Origin: Candidatus Scalindua sp. SCAELEC01
GTDB taxonomy: Bacteria; Planctomycetota; Brocadiia; Brocadiales; Scalinduaceae
DNA length: 62,950 nt
Assembly: GCA_004282745.1 (NCBI GenBank)
Contig: SHMT01000029.1
Span: 1 to 62,950 of the forward strand
Direction of reading: 5' to 3'
Position 1 is the first letter of the stretch; each line of letters starts with the position of its first letter. A program made the position numbers and the translations under genes. Below the pieces are notes generated by a model, which searched no databases, was not told where the DNA came from, and worked only from the letters and a program-made list of their open reading frames with translations. Shown piece after piece: positions 45,219 through 54,680 of this stretch.

Positions 45219-45257
45219 CTTCTAACCCAATCTGTCCCGGCCAGATTGGGTTAGAAG
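45219..45257. terminator. Perfect 16-bp hairpin at the end of the gene at 45251
   Basis: Arms 45219-45234 and 45242-45257 are exactly complementary with a 7-base loop. The TAA stop of the minus-strand gene (45251-45253) lies within the right arm. No T-run of note follows on either strand, so a transcript-stabilising or attenuating role is as likely as intrinsic termination. Confidence 0.65.
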
Positions 45258-45727
45258 AGTCGATGGTTCTTTCTTTTTGCTATTGGCGGGCCGAGTATCT
45301 CAGCGATTACTATCGCTCCCTGAAGGTCTTCCTTTGAATTTATTTCCCATAGACGTTTTTTGTTAAGATGGTCTTCCTTTTTGGGGTGAAGGTGCCTCTG
45401 TTCCTCTTCTGCTCGTTTAGCCAAAGGGGAGGTAGTTTCACCAACCTTTTTTTTCACTTTTGGTTTTGGGTGAACGTTCTTTTGCTTAGTCCTTGGTTTT
45501 TTCTCTAAAACCTTGGTCTGTTGTCTTCTCTCCGGCTCTTCTCGAATAAAAATTTCTTCAAAGAATTTGCTAAGCCTATCACCTCCTTCCGTTGTCCCCA
45601 TTTTTTGCCCACGAGTTTTCTCTCTCGCAGGACCGGATTTCATCCTCGCCCGGTTTTTGAGGACAGTGGTGACAAGAAAGATCACAAATATGATGACCCA
45701 TATTAACTGGCCAAATCCGCCATCCAT
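45251..45727 (-). CDS. Membrane-anchored basic protein of unknown function
   Basis: A 158-residue protein: one N-terminal transmembrane segment (LIWVIIFVIFLVTTVL at 8-23), then a long Lys/Arg/Glu-rich, probably disordered linker, and a short C-terminal motif (LQGAIVIAEILGPPIAKRK). I know no characterised family. AGGAG stands 8-9 bp before the ATG. The position beside floA and two nfeD genes, same strand, suggests it belongs to the membrane block. The 3' end lies in the hairpin at 45219. Confidence 0.6.
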   Translation of the reverse strand: MDGGFGQLIWVIIFVIFLVTTVLKNRARMKSGPAREKTRGQKMGTTEGGDRLSKFFEEIFIREEPERRQQTKVLEKKPRTKQKNVHPKPKVKKKVGETTSPLAKRAEEEQRHLHPKKEDHLNKKRLWEINSKEDLQGAIVIAEILGPPIAKRKNHRLF

Positions 45728-45765
45728 ACATTAACTCCTCTCTTGACCAAAGTTTTCATAAATAA

Positions 45766-45893
45766 TGGGTGATTGAACCCATACTACCCATCTGTTGCGT
45801 CGCCGTAATAATGATGTAATCATCAAGTGCACGTACATTCCCGTTATGAAATAAGCTCGGCTTGTATCAGATTGGTTTTGGTTTAACCACACG
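45766..45893 (+). repeat. Eroded family 1 copy upstream of floA's end
   Basis: Sequence alignable by eye to family 1 (GATTGAACCCATACTACCCATCT... and ...GGTTTTGGTTTAACCACA) at much lower identity than copies A-D. An old insertion in the gap between the basic protein gene and floA. Confidence 0.6.
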
Positions 45894-45900
45894 GTACCCT

Positions 45901-46929
45901 TTATGATTTTGTACTATCATCGCCTGTCTTCGAAATTGTCGTCCTCATTTCGGTATCAGACTGAATATTCTTAAGGTGGTAATAGTCCATTATTCCCAGA
46001 TTTCCCTCCCTGAATGCTTGAGATATCGCCTTGGGTATCTCGGCTTCTGCCAGGACAACCTTTGACCTGTTTTCAACCACCATGGCCTTCATCTCCTGCT
46101 CTCTTGCGACAGCCATAGCCCTACGTTTTTCGGCCTCCGCCTGCGCAACAATTTTGTCAGCTTCCGCCTGATCCGATTGAAGTTTTGCCCCGATATTATC
46201 ACCAACATCAATGTCAGCGATATCAATAGACAAAATCTCAAATGCGGTTCCTGAATCCAACCCTTTCTCTAAAACCCGCTTTGAAATAGAGTCCGGGTTT
46301 TCTAATACCTTTTTATGCGTTTCAGCCGATCCAATCGTGGTTACGATACCTTCACCGACTCGTGCAATGATTGTCTCCTCTGTAGCACCGCCCACTAAAC
46401 GCTCTATATTTGCCCTTACCGTGACTCTTGCCTTTGCCTTAAGCTGTATTCCATCCATAGCGACAGCATCAATTGTCTGCCTACCCTTGGACGGGTCAGG
46501 GCAATCGATTACCTTTGGATTCACGCTTGTTTTGACTGCATCGAGGACATCTCTCCCCGCTAAATCGATAGCGCAGGCCCTATCGAAACCGAGATCAATC
46601 TTTGCTTTGTCTGCAGCGATTAAGGCCCTGACAACATTTTGTACATTTCCTCTTGCCAGATAGTGTGCTTCAAGTTGGGGTGTCTCGTAATCCAGACCCG
46701 CCTTTTTTGCCATGATGCGAGATTCTACAATAACCCGGGCATTAACTCGTCTGAAGGTCATCCCAATTAATTGTGACAGTGCGACGTTAGCACCAGATGC
46801 TAACGCCTGTATATATAACCAACCATATTTGAATATTAAGAGAAGAATAATAACGAGAAAGATTAAGCCTACAACAATTCCAACAGTAAGTATCTCCTTT
46901 GAAACAGCCAACAAGGGTAGATTGAACAT
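45901..46929 (-). CDS. floA: Flotillin-like protein FloA
   Basis: A 342-residue membrane-anchored flotillin: one N-terminal transmembrane segment ([21 protein letters not shown]), the SPFH-like core ([56 protein letters not shown]) and a coiled C-terminal stretch rich in Ala/Glu ([20 protein letters not shown]). FloA organises functional membrane microdomains in Bacillus, often paired with NfeD proteins. GAGGAG is 6 bp before the ATG. It follows the nfeD gene by 19 bp. Confidence 0.94.
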   Translation of the reverse strand: MFNLPLLAVSKEILTVGIVVGLIFLVIILLLIFKYGWLYIQALASGANVALSQLIGMTFRRVNARVIVESRIMAKKAGLDYETPQLEAHYLARGNVQNVVRALIAADKAKIDLGFDRACAIDLAGRDVLDAVKTSVNPKVIDCPDPSKGRQTIDAVAMDGIQLKAKARVTVRANIERLVGGATEETIIARVGEGIVTTIGSAETHKKVLENPDSISKRVLEKGLDSGTAFEILSIDIADIDVGDNIGAKLQSDQAEADKIVAQAEAEKRRAMAVAREQEMKAMVVENRSKVVLAEAEIPKAISQAFREGNLGIMDYYHLKNIQSDTEMRTTISKTGDDSTKS

Positions 46930-46948
46930 CGTTTTCTCCTCAATTTTG

Positions 46949-47410
46949 TTATAATTTTACCGGTTTAACAACTATCCTATTTCCTTTTACCTCTATTACC
47001 TTTACCCTGGTGTTTTTTGCAATCATCTCTCCCTCTGAAATAACGTCCACACGGTTGCCACTGATGTTTGCGGTGCCCGATGGTCGTAAAGTCGTAACCG
47101 CAACACCTTCAGAAGATAAGAGCTCTTCCGTTCTATCTTCTGCTGAAGTAAATCCCTCTTCCGAAGCCTTTATCGAAAAAGTTTTTGAAAGGATCTTATA
47201 CCATGAGACAAAAAATATCGGTATAAAACAGATACCAAGACCGAGTAAGGTGTGGCCTACCAGGTTTGAAATGTGGATATAGGCAAGAGTGATGCTTGCA
47301 ATAACACAGGCTGCACCACAAAGGCCAACTATTGCACCGGGGATGAAAAGCTCAATAGTAATTGCCACGAGACCAATAACATATAAAGTGATAATAGATG
47401 GAATACTCAT
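46949..47410 (-). CDS. NfeD family protein, short form
   Basis: A 153-residue protein: two to three hydrophobic segments (about 5-70), then the NfeD OB-fold domain with [22 protein letters not shown] at the end. It pairs with flotillins. Between the long NfeD gene and floA on the minus strand, likely one operon. Confidence 0.88.
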   Translation of the reverse strand: MSIPSIITLYVIGLVAITIELFIPGAIVGLCGAACVIASITLAYIHISNLVGHTLLGLGICFIPIFFVSWYKILSKTFSIKASEEGFTSAEDRTEELLSSEGVAVTTLRPSGTANISGNRVDVISEGEMIAKNTRVKVIEVKGNRIVVKPVKL

Positions 47411-47446
47411 TCTCGGTACCTATTTTTTTATGTAGTAGCTATTTTC

Positions 47447-47473
47447 TAACCACAGGGTTTCCGTTTAAGTACT
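47447..47473 (+). repeat. Eroded family 1 end
   Basis: CACAGGGTTTCCGTTTAAGTACTA resembles the right end of family 1 (CACAGGGTTTTCGTTCAGACACTA). A fragment only. Confidence 0.5.
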
Positions 47474-47494
47474 ATACACCATGAAATAATATAT

Positions 47495-49000
47495 TTAAAT
47501 AGGTTTTACTACTATTCTGTTTCCCTGAATCTCTATAATCTCCACGGTGTGTCCCCTGTCAACATACTCTCCGCGTGTCACAACATCGAATGTCTGATCG
47601 TCTACTTCGATTTTGCCTGAAGGATACAATGGTGTTACGGTGAATCCTCTTTTTCCCGTTAAATCACTTTTCGCTTTTGGTTGGGGGGAGATGACAAAAC
47701 TATCTTTAGTTGTCACTTCAGCGGTTAAAATCAAATGGCTGAAAATGGGGATACCAGGCATGTATTTTACAAGCATAATGATGGTGATCCCACTTCCCAA
47801 GAGGCTGCACAAAATGGTGAAGATATTTTTAGTAAATAGTTCTGTATCGTATGGTGTCTCTGGGAGGGTAAAATCTTGAAATGATAAGGTGACACCTATT
47901 AATACCAGAACAATTCCTGCAATTCCCGCAATACCAAATCCGGGTATTATCAGTATTTCGACTGCAAGGAGGGCAATGCCGAGAAAAAAGAGAATAATTT
48001 CCGGTGCTTCTGCCAGTCCCACAAGGTACTTACTGAGAAAAACGGTGGCCAGGCAGAGAGCGCCAAGTATTCCGGGAAGTCCGAAACCGGGTGCTTTAAA
48101 TTCTATCCAGAGGGCAACGAATCCAATTCCAAGCAAAACGGGAGCTATCCGCTCGAGAAATCGAACCATCTCTTCTGACCAGTTCGTTTTCAATACAGTT
48201 GTTTTTCCCTGGTCAACACGAAGCAAACCAAGTAACTCTTCCCTGTCTTTCACTATCTGCTTTGCGAATTGATATTTAAAAGCTTCATTAGCATGCATGG
48301 TTAAGAGCTTTCCCTCTTCGATTATGAGCTCTTTAGAAGTGATTTTTCTTAACTCTTCTTCGCTTAGCTCTTTTAGGGTTCTACCTGAAACATAGTATCC
48401 TTCAGGGACATCTTCCGTTATTACAAAGTAGACTTCTATCTCCTTTGTTACCATAGCTTCAGCAAGCAAAACAGGATAGCCGTTCTTTTCAGCAAACTTT
48501 CTGAATTTTGTCCTTAAGACAGTTTGAATTTTTTCTCCTACGGTCTTGTAACCACCCTCAGAGGAGGGAACAATTGGCTCACAATCACCTAACTCTGATT
48601 GTGGGGCCATGTAAATTTCATTACATGCAATTGCTATAAGTGCTCCAGCAGAAATTGCTTTTGTGGGAATGAATGCTACAGTCTTGGCAAAATTAATATT
48701 GTTGATGTATTCAGATATCTCGAAAGCGGGTTTTAAACTCCCTCCAAACGAATCAATTTCTAGTACGATGAGGTCTGTGCCGCTCTCTTTGGCTATAGCA
48801 ACTCTTCTTTCCAGAGAGCTTCTCAGTCCTCCGTCAATCATCTCGCTTAGCGGAATAATAAACGCTTTTTGGTAAGGAACGTCGTCTTTTGTTTGTAACG
48901 ATACCTTTTTCTCGCCCGAGCTATCTATTGCTGATTGGGCAAAAATGGTAGGGCTTAGGAAGAGTAAAAATGAGAATATAATGAGTATAAGTTTGTTCAT
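47495..49000 (-). CDS. NfeD family membrane serine protease, long form (ClpP-like)
   Basis: A 501-residue protein: signal segment (about 1-21), ClpP-class protease domain with IVLEIDSFGG and AISAGALIAIACNEIYMA (Ser nucleophile in SAG), then ELGDCEPI, four to five transmembrane segments (about 270-420) and a C-terminal NfeD OB domain (GHTVEIIEIQGNRIVV). It is of the NfeD1b/STOPP type that cleaves stomatin-like partners. It leads the nfeD-nfeD-floA block. Confidence 0.92.
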   Translation of the reverse strand: MNKLILIIFSFLLFLSPTIFAQSAIDSSGEKKVSLQTKDDVPYQKAFIIPLSEMIDGGLRSSLERRVAIAKESGTDLIVLEIDSFGGSLKPAFEISEYINNINFAKTVAFIPTKAISAGALIAIACNEIYMAPQSELGDCEPIVPSSEGGYKTVGEKIQTVLRTKFRKFAEKNGYPVLLAEAMVTKEIEVYFVITEDVPEGYYVSGRTLKELSEEELRKITSKELIIEEGKLLTMHANEAFKYQFAKQIVKDREELLGLLRVDQGKTTVLKTNWSEEMVRFLERIAPVLLGIGFVALWIEFKAPGFGLPGILGALCLATVFLSKYLVGLAEAPEIILFFLGIALLAVEILIIPGFGIAGIAGIVLVLIGVTLSFQDFTLPETPYDTELFTKNIFTILCSLLGSGITIIMLVKYMPGIPIFSHLILTAEVTTKDSFVISPQPKAKSDLTGKRGFTVTPLYPSGKIEVDDQTFDVVTRGEYVDRGHTVEIIEIQGNRIVVKPI

Positions 49001-49100
49001 ATTAAGGACTTAGTGGGCATCGCAATCACTTTGCCATGTCCCGAATTTAACAAAAAATAAAATTCTTGTCAACTTTAAAAGCTTAATCTGAAAGTATTAA

Positions 49101-49129
49101 TTGACATTAAGATCTTAGAAAGTTATATA
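49101..49129 (+). promoter_or_regulatory. Candidate sigma-70 promoter for the histidine kinase gene
   Basis: TTGACA (49101-49106), 17-bp spacer, TATATA (49124-49129), 61 bp upstream of the ATG at 49191. Confidence 0.55.
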
Positions 49130-49190
49130 TATACTGTTTCATATCAAAAAACAACCTTTCTCCATTTGAATCGCCATGTCACATTAACTA

Positions 49191-50336
49191 ATGTCAGACT
49201 TAAGAGATAACGGTAATAACGAGGATTTTGATAAACAGGTAATTACTAACAACCACCTGAGCTATTTGGTGGAAAATGCAGGTGAGGGCATTATCGGGAT
49301 AGCAAAAGATGGTACTATCTTATCTTGGAACCTGTTTGCAGAAAAAATTTTTGGCTATAGTAAGGCAGAGGCTATCGGAAAGAATATTGACATTATCGTG
49401 CCACCGGACAAGATGGATGAAAAGCAGCGATTGCTTGATAAGGTGATAGCTGACAACGAAATTGTAAAACGGTTTGAAACGGAGAGGATTAAGAAGGATG
49501 GCGAGAAAGTTATTATCAATGCAACAATTTCTCCAATTAAAAATAGAGCAGGTCAGATAGTGGGTACTTCTGAGATATACAGGGCCTTGACGGAAGAAGA
49601 GTTTATGAGAAAGAGAATTACCCAATTTGAGAAACTTATCTCTATGGGGAAATTGGCGGCGGAGATTGCTCATCAGGTTAATAGCCCCTTGGGTGCCGTT
49701 ATGGGAAGGATTCAGTTACTATTAAAGAATATCGACAAATTTGACAAAAAGGTATTTACTAAGAATTTGGAGCAGATGTTGGGGAGCTGTGATCATATTC
49801 GGACCACTATAGGAAGCCTTTTGGATTATACAAGAAGAATCGTGACCAAAGAACCCTTATACATAAATGAGGTAATAGATGATTCTCTAAAGATGATGTC
49901 CCATAGATTAATGATTAAGAGGGTGACGCTCCATAAGACATTTTCAGAAACGCTCCCCCCTATCCTGGGAATAAGTGGGGAGTTAATCCATGTATTTGTA
50001 AACATTATCTCTAATGCGATTGATGCAATGGAAAATGGGGGAGAATTAAAGGTTGTGACCGATCTGATAAAAGCGTCACCTTCGATAAATCAAGATCTGG
50101 CACGTGTTTCAATAAGCGATAATGGGCATGGAATTTGCGCAGCTAATGTGTCGAAAGTCTTTACCCCTTTTTTTACGACAAAGGATGTTGGTAAGGGTAC
50201 GGGGTTGGGTCTTTCTGTTGTTAAAAGGATTGTAAAAATGCACAAAGGTGATGTTGAGGTTATTAGCAAAGATAAAGAGGGGACCAAATTTATATTTACA
50301 TTTCCGGTTTTGAAAGATAATGAAAAAACAGACTAA
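49191..50336 (+). CDS. PAS-domain sensor histidine kinase
   Basis: A 381-residue soluble kinase with no transmembrane segment. A PAS domain (about 22-130: LVENAGEGIIGIAKDGTILS, IFGYSKAEAIGKN) precedes the HisKA domain with the phosphorylated His161 in EIAHQVNSPLGAVMGR. The catalytic domain has the N box (NIISNAIDAMENGG), G1 (ISDNGHGI) and F/G2 (FFTTKDVGKGTGLGLSVVKR). It overlaps the response regulator gene by 17 bp, so the two are a pair. Likely controls polysaccharide genes just downstream. No clear ribosome-binding site at the ATG. Confidence 0.93.
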   Translation: MSDLRDNGNNEDFDKQVITNNHLSYLVENAGEGIIGIAKDGTILSWNLFAEKIFGYSKAEAIGKNIDIIVPPDKMDEKQRLLDKVIADNEIVKRFETERIKKDGEKVIINATISPIKNRAGQIVGTSEIYRALTEEEFMRKRITQFEKLISMGKLAAEIAHQVNSPLGAVMGRIQLLLKNIDKFDKKVFTKNLEQMLGSCDHIRTTIGSLLDYTRRIVTKEPLYINEVIDDSLKMMSHRLMIKRVTLHKTFSETLPPILGISGELIHVFVNIISNAIDAMENGGELKVVTDLIKASPSINQDLARVSISDNGHGICAANVSKVFTPFFTTKDVGKGTGLGLSVVKRIVKMHKGDVEVISKDKEGTKFIFTFPVLKDNEKTD

Positions 50337-51690
50337 TTTACTCGTAGTAGAAGATGATTTAAGTATGAGGGAATTTCTCAGCGACCTCCTGAGTAGTGAT
50401 TACAATGTGGATTGTTCTGTCCATGGTGGTGATGCGAAGAAAAAACTACTCGATAAAGCCTATGAGTTAGTAATAACTGATGTTATTATGCCGGAAGTTA
50501 GTGGTATTGAGGTGCTAAAGCACGTTAAGGAACAGTGTCCAGGAACAGCCGTAATTGTAATCACGGGTCATTCGACGATCCAGCAAGCGGTTGAACTTGT
50601 TAAGCTCGGGGCTGACGATTATTTTAGTAAACCATTTAATATTGATGACCTGTTACTCGTCATTGAGAAAACACTGAAGCACAAGAAATTCCTCAATGAA
50701 AGAAAGAAATCGAAAGAGACAGATGGGAAACCGAGTCTTTTTCCAGAAATTATTGGAAAAGCAAAGGTCTTGAAACCAATATTTGAGATGATGAGAAAAG
50801 TTGCGGAGACAGACGCTACCGTTTTAATTCAAGGTGAGAGTGGAACGGGGAAGGAGCTTGTTGCCAGGGCTATTCATGAGAAGAGTCCAAGGAATGGGCG
50901 CTCTTTTATTCCGATAAATTGTGGTGCTATTCCTGAAACATTACTTGAAAGTGAACTGTTTGGACATGAAAAAGGAGCCTTTACCGGCGCTTTAGTGAGA
51001 AAATTTGGCCTGTTTGAGATTGCAAATGAGGGTACTATTTTCCTAGACGAGATAGGAGAAATGTCTCTCACATTACAAATAAAACTGTTAAGAGTATTAG
51101 AAACGGGAACTTTTAGACATATCGGTGATACGAACGACATCACGGTTAATGTAAGAATCGTTGCGGCTACGAACAAGAATCTAAAGGACGCAGTAGCAAA
51201 TAATGAATTTCGCGAAGATCTTTATTATAGACTGAACGTGTTTCCCCTTGTACTTCCTCCACTTAGGGAGCGTAAAGAAGATCTGGACTTGCTTGTTCAC
51301 TATTTTCTCAAGAAGAATAAATTAGAGGAAAAAAACGTTGGTTTTTCAGACGATGCATTTAAGGTGTTAGAAAAGCATAATTGGCCTGGAAATGTAAGAG
51401 AGCTTGAAAATGTTATTAAGCGTGCTGGTATCCTTTGTGCGGGGAAAGAAATTGCCGTCGAACACTTGCCCAGAGAGATTCGGTTTGCTGGAAATACGGC
51501 TCTCTCTGGCACCGAAATTTATGAAAAAACCTTTAAGGCAGCAAAAGCAGAATTTGAAAAGAACTATCTCGAGCGTCTCTTAGAGAGAACCTCATATGAT
51601 ATAACCAGAGCATCTAAATTTGCTCAAGTGACCAGGGCATATGTGTATGAAATGTTAAAAAAATATAATATTGATTATAAAAGAAAATGA
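50320..51690 (+). CDS. Sigma-54-dependent response regulator (NtrC family)
   Basis: A 456-residue activator. The receiver domain has Asp54 in ITDVIMPEVSG; the AAA+ domain has Walker A GESGTGKE (172-179), the sigma-54 contact loop GAFTGA (219-224) intact, and NWPGNVRELENVIKR. The C-terminal Fis-like helix-turn-helix ends YDITRASKFAQVTRAYVYEML. Start overlaps the kinase gene by 17 bp. All hallmarks of an active bEBP are present. A -24/-12 promoter exists about 1 kb downstream at 52755. Confidence 0.95.
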   Translation: MKKQTNLLVVEDDLSMREFLSDLLSSDYNVDCSVHGGDAKKKLLDKAYELVITDVIMPEVSGIEVLKHVKEQCPGTAVIVITGHSTIQQAVELVKLGADDYFSKPFNIDDLLLVIEKTLKHKKFLNERKKSKETDGKPSLFPEIIGKAKVLKPIFEMMRKVAETDATVLIQGESGTGKELVARAIHEKSPRNGRSFIPINCGAIPETLLESELFGHEKGAFTGALVRKFGLFEIANEGTIFLDEIGEMSLTLQIKLLRVLETGTFRHIGDTNDITVNVRIVAATNKNLKDAVANNEFREDLYYRLNVFPLVLPPLRERKEDLDLLVHYFLKKNKLEEKNVGFSDDAFKVLEKHNWPGNVRELENVIKRAGILCAGKEIAVEHLPREIRFAGNTALSGTEIYEKTFKAAKAEFEKNYLERLLERTSYDITRASKFAQVTRAYVYEMLKKYNIDYKRK

Positions 51691-51750
51691 AAACTATTTC
51701 TCAATTTTTATAAATTTCTTACCTTTCACTCTCTTTTAAAAGGATCTATT

Positions 51751-52533
51751 ATGCAAAGAAAAAACCTCTTGCTGATACTCATGTGTTTGTTGCTGTTTGC
51801 TGGCTGTACAACTTTTGATGAGATCCAAACTGGTTCGACTTTGAGCGTGGAGAATAGGTTGGAGCTTCTCAACGGGGTATACAGGCTTGCAACTCCGGAC
51901 GTACTCGAAATTAATGTTCAAGATAATCCGGAAATTGGGACAAGAGCAACTATTGCACCTGATGGCAATATTTTCATGCCTCTTTTGGGAAATGTCTATG
52001 TTGAGGGCTTAACACTTTTGGAGGTGAGGAAAAGGATACACAGTGAATTAGGAAGATTTCTAAAAGATATTCCTGAGGAATCTGTCTCCGTGCAGGTGTT
52101 AGGATTCAATAGCAAGAAAGTCTATGTGTATAGTTATGGGGGGGGTAGTGTACAGGCTGTACCCTTTACGGGTGATCTTACGGTGTTAGACGTTATTGCT
52201 CAGTCGGGTGCTTTGACACGGAAAGATAACTTTAAAAAAATAAAGGTGGTGAGGGGGACGAAGGATCCCACCAAAAATCCTCAAAGACTTGTTTTGAACC
52301 TGAATGATATCATTAAAAACGGGAGGACAGAAAAGAACATAGTTCTCAGACCAAACGATGTCGTTTATTTACCTCCCACAATTTTTGGCATGATTGGTTA
52401 TAAGTTAAAAGATTTCCTGTTCCCGGTACAACCGGTTCAACAGATTGGCAGTACTGTTGGCGGTGCACAATATAATGGATTAGGATTCAGTGGGCCACAA
52501 GGGAGTGGTGGCTCTATGGGCAGTAACTATTGA
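51751..52533 (+). CDS. Polysaccharide export lipoprotein (Wza-like)
   Basis: A 260-residue lipoprotein, lipobox LLFAGC giving C19. The poly_export domain opens YRLATPDVLEINVQDNPEIG and continues with IAPDGNIFMPLLGNVYVEGLTL; a SLBB domain holds VLDVIAQSGALTRKDNF and NIVLRPNDVVYLPP. It forms the outer-membrane exit pore for exopolysaccharide. A Gly-rich tail is extra. AAAAGGATC precedes the ATG. First structural gene of the locus, 60 bp after the response regulator. Confidence 0.93.
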   Translation: MQRKNLLLILMCLLLFAGCTTFDEIQTGSTLSVENRLELLNGVYRLATPDVLEINVQDNPEIGTRATIAPDGNIFMPLLGNVYVEGLTLLEVRKRIHSELGRFLKDIPEESVSVQVLGFNSKKVYVYSYGGGSVQAVPFTGDLTVLDVIAQSGALTRKDNFKKIKVVRGTKDPTKNPQRLVLNLNDIIKNGRTEKNIVLRPNDVVYLPPTIFGMIGYKLKDFLFPVQPVQQIGSTVGGAQYNGLGFSGPQGSGGSMGSNY

Positions 52534-52849
52534 TAAATTATACAGTAAAGTAGAAAAAAACAACAATTCAACTTTTCGCTTGATTACCGCTATGAGAAAA
52601 AATCAGAGAATACACAAAAACATTCAACATTAATATTCCCCTTTCAAATGACCATATCTCTTTCTCTCTATAACAAAGAAAAGAGCCACCACTAAGTTCA
52701 TCTCTTTGACTTTAACGTGTAAGCCTAAATAATATAGTTTGATTTGAAACACCTAGGCATCTTAATTGCTCTATGCATGGGTAAAGAGACTCTCTCCGTT
52801 TACTTAATTACAGGCATGAGACTTTTGTTTTTATAAAAAGGTGAATTTC
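52534..52849. other. Intergenic region with -24/-12 promoter
   Basis: A 316-bp gap within an otherwise tight polysaccharide locus. It holds the sigma-54 promoter candidate at 52755-52770. No gene or repeat otherwise seen. Confidence 0.5.
52755..52770 (+). promoter_or_regulatory. Candidate sigma-54 promoter
   Basis: AGGCATCTTAATTGCT: GG and GC separated by 10 bases as in the consensus TGGCAC-N5-TTGCW, with TTGCT exact. It lies 80 bp before the small HTH gene, in the right direction for the polymer assembly genes, and next door to a gene for a sigma-54 activator. Confidence 0.6.
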
Positions 52850-53038
52850 ATGAGTAAGAGACTAACTATTACACAGGTAGCTGAAAAGGTTGGAGTCACA
52901 ACCCGTACCATTAAAAGATGGGAAGATTCGGGTAAGATCAAGAAGGCGAAGAGGGATTGGAAAGGTTGGAGAGTTTATGAGCCAAAGGATGTGAGGGAGA
53001 TAATAAAATTTCACGATAAGTTAACAATTTCAGATTAA
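52850..53038 (+). CDS. Small MerR-type helix-turn-helix protein
   Basis: A 62-residue protein that is almost entirely one winged HTH: LTITQVAEKVGVTTRTIKRW then EDSGKIKKAKRDWKGWRVYEPKDVREI. This is the MerR/excisionase DNA-binding fold without an effector domain. I use the ATG at 52850 with AAAGGTG 6 bp upstream; a GTG at 52841 overlaps that site. It follows the sigma-54 promoter and precedes the chain-length gene by 65 bp, so a local regulator is likely (inference). Confidence 0.8.
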   Translation: MSKRLTITQVAEKVGVTTRTIKRWEDSGKIKKAKRDWKGWRVYEPKDVREIIKFHDKLTISD

Positions 53039-53103
53039 AATCCGATAATAGCAGTTGATAGAGAGAAGATTTTTTCTGACTCTTTAACGTTACATTGTAA
53101 TTC

Positions 53104-54567
53104 ATGGAACAAAAAACAACTACATTTGATTTGCATAAATTTATGAGACTACTTTTGAGGAAAAAGTGGTTTCTCATTATTCCAACACTAGCGTTTTGTG
53201 CTGGATCAGTCTTCTTTGCATACAATAAACCGGATGTTTATGAGTCAAAGTGTGTGCTTATCGTAGAAAAATCTAAGGTACTGAGTAATGTATTGTCTGA
53301 ACGAAATGTGCAATTGGATGCCAGACAGTTACTGCAGGCAGTCAGGGAGAGAATGCTTGGCTGGTTATCAGTAACGAAAGTTATTAAGGACGTGGGTCTT
53401 GATGAGGGACTAAACACCAATGATCTGGGTGCATTAGAAAATGTATACCGCAAAATTCTCAAGAAAATAAAACTGCATACGAAAAGCCATGACTTCATAG
53501 AGATTTCGTATAGTGGGACAAATCCTGAAATAAATTTTGGAGTAGTAAATGGTTTGGTTTCAAACTTTATGGAACAGAGTCTGAAATCTTCAAGAAGTGA
53601 AGCTCGGGAAACGTTAGAGTTTATTGGGGGTGATTTAGAACGACTGAAAGGGGTTCTCGATGACTCTGAACGAGAGTTTCGGAAGTTTGAAGAGGAGCAC
53701 ATGAATGATTTGCCTGGCAATGAAAATAGCGTATTACCAAAATTCTATACAGCAAAGAGTGAGCTTGCTGAGGTCAGTAGTGAAATAGTTTCCCTTGAAG
53801 AGAAGTTGAAGTTTTTAGAGGACCGCAAAGCGACTGAAAAGGAGACAATTACCGGTGAGGTAATTAAGGTCCCTAATCCCAAGGCGGAAGAACTGAAAGA
53901 GCAGATAACAGACTTAGAAATAGAAATAACTATGCTCAGCTCAAAGTATTATGATGAACATCCACGTATTGTACAGAAGAAAAATGAGCTCACCTACTTA
54001 GAAAAACTCATGCAAGAGGAAGCGGAAGAGGTTGTTACTGAAGAAAAGATTGTCAACAATCCACGGTATGAAAGCATGGTAGAGAAAGATTTCAATTTAA
54101 GACTTGAGTTGAGTTCTTTGAAGAGCCGCAAGAAAGAAATGGAACGTACGATTGAAGATTTTAGACCATCTGTTGAGAATATACCGGAGCTTAAACAGAA
54201 ACTTTTTGAATTACAGATGGATTATGAGATTAACAAAAAACTGTATGAACAACGACTTATGCAAAAATCTAAGGCTGAACTGGTACAAGAGATGTCACTT
54301 GATGCAAAGAGTAATCCCTTTAATATCGTAGAGCCCCCCAGGATTTCTTATGAACCTTTAAAAGGTGATAAGATAAAGATAATAATAATGGGGACTATTT
54401 TGGGACTTGGCATTGGTATTGGTATGATTTTTGGTTTAGAACAAATTGATACGACATTTAAGAGCATAGAAGAGATGCAAGAATATTTAAATATTCCCGC
54501 TGTCGGGATGATACCATCTATCGTTATCTCAACTGAAATGAATCAAAAGGTCAAGAGTTCGTCTTGA
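53104..54567 (+). CDS. Polysaccharide chain-length determinant (Wzz/GumC-like)
   Basis: A 487-residue inner-membrane protein with two transmembrane segments, about 20-40 (KKWFLIIPTLAFCAGSVFF) and about 425-447. Between lie a Wzz domain (YESKCVLIVEKSKVL) and long coiled coils (SEIVSLEEKLKFLEDRKA). It lacks a kinase domain; the separate autokinase at 55576 supplies this. It sets polymer length and links to export. Confidence 0.92.
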   Translation: MEQKTTTFDLHKFMRLLLRKKWFLIIPTLAFCAGSVFFAYNKPDVYESKCVLIVEKSKVLSNVLSERNVQLDARQLLQAVRERMLGWLSVTKVIKDVGLDEGLNTNDLGALENVYRKILKKIKLHTKSHDFIEISYSGTNPEINFGVVNGLVSNFMEQSLKSSRSEARETLEFIGGDLERLKGVLDDSEREFRKFEEEHMNDLPGNENSVLPKFYTAKSELAEVSSEIVSLEEKLKFLEDRKATEKETITGEVIKVPNPKAEELKEQITDLEIEITMLSSKYYDEHPRIVQKKNELTYLEKLMQEEAEEVVTEEKIVNNPRYESMVEKDFNLRLELSSLKSRKKEMERTIEDFRPSVENIPELKQKLFELQMDYEINKKLYEQRLMQKSKAELVQEMSLDAKSNPFNIVEPPRISYEPLKGDKIKIIIMGTILGLGIGIGMIFGLEQIDTTFKSIEEMQEYLNIPAVGMIPSIVISTEMNQKVKSSS

Positions 54568-54680
54568 TGATCTATCCGCATACTGATTATGGATACATTT
54601 TCTTTCACCATACTATGTGGAGTTAATTTACCTGTTTTCTGACGGGTAGAAATATCAGGTAAGGAGCTTAGGAAAGCTTT

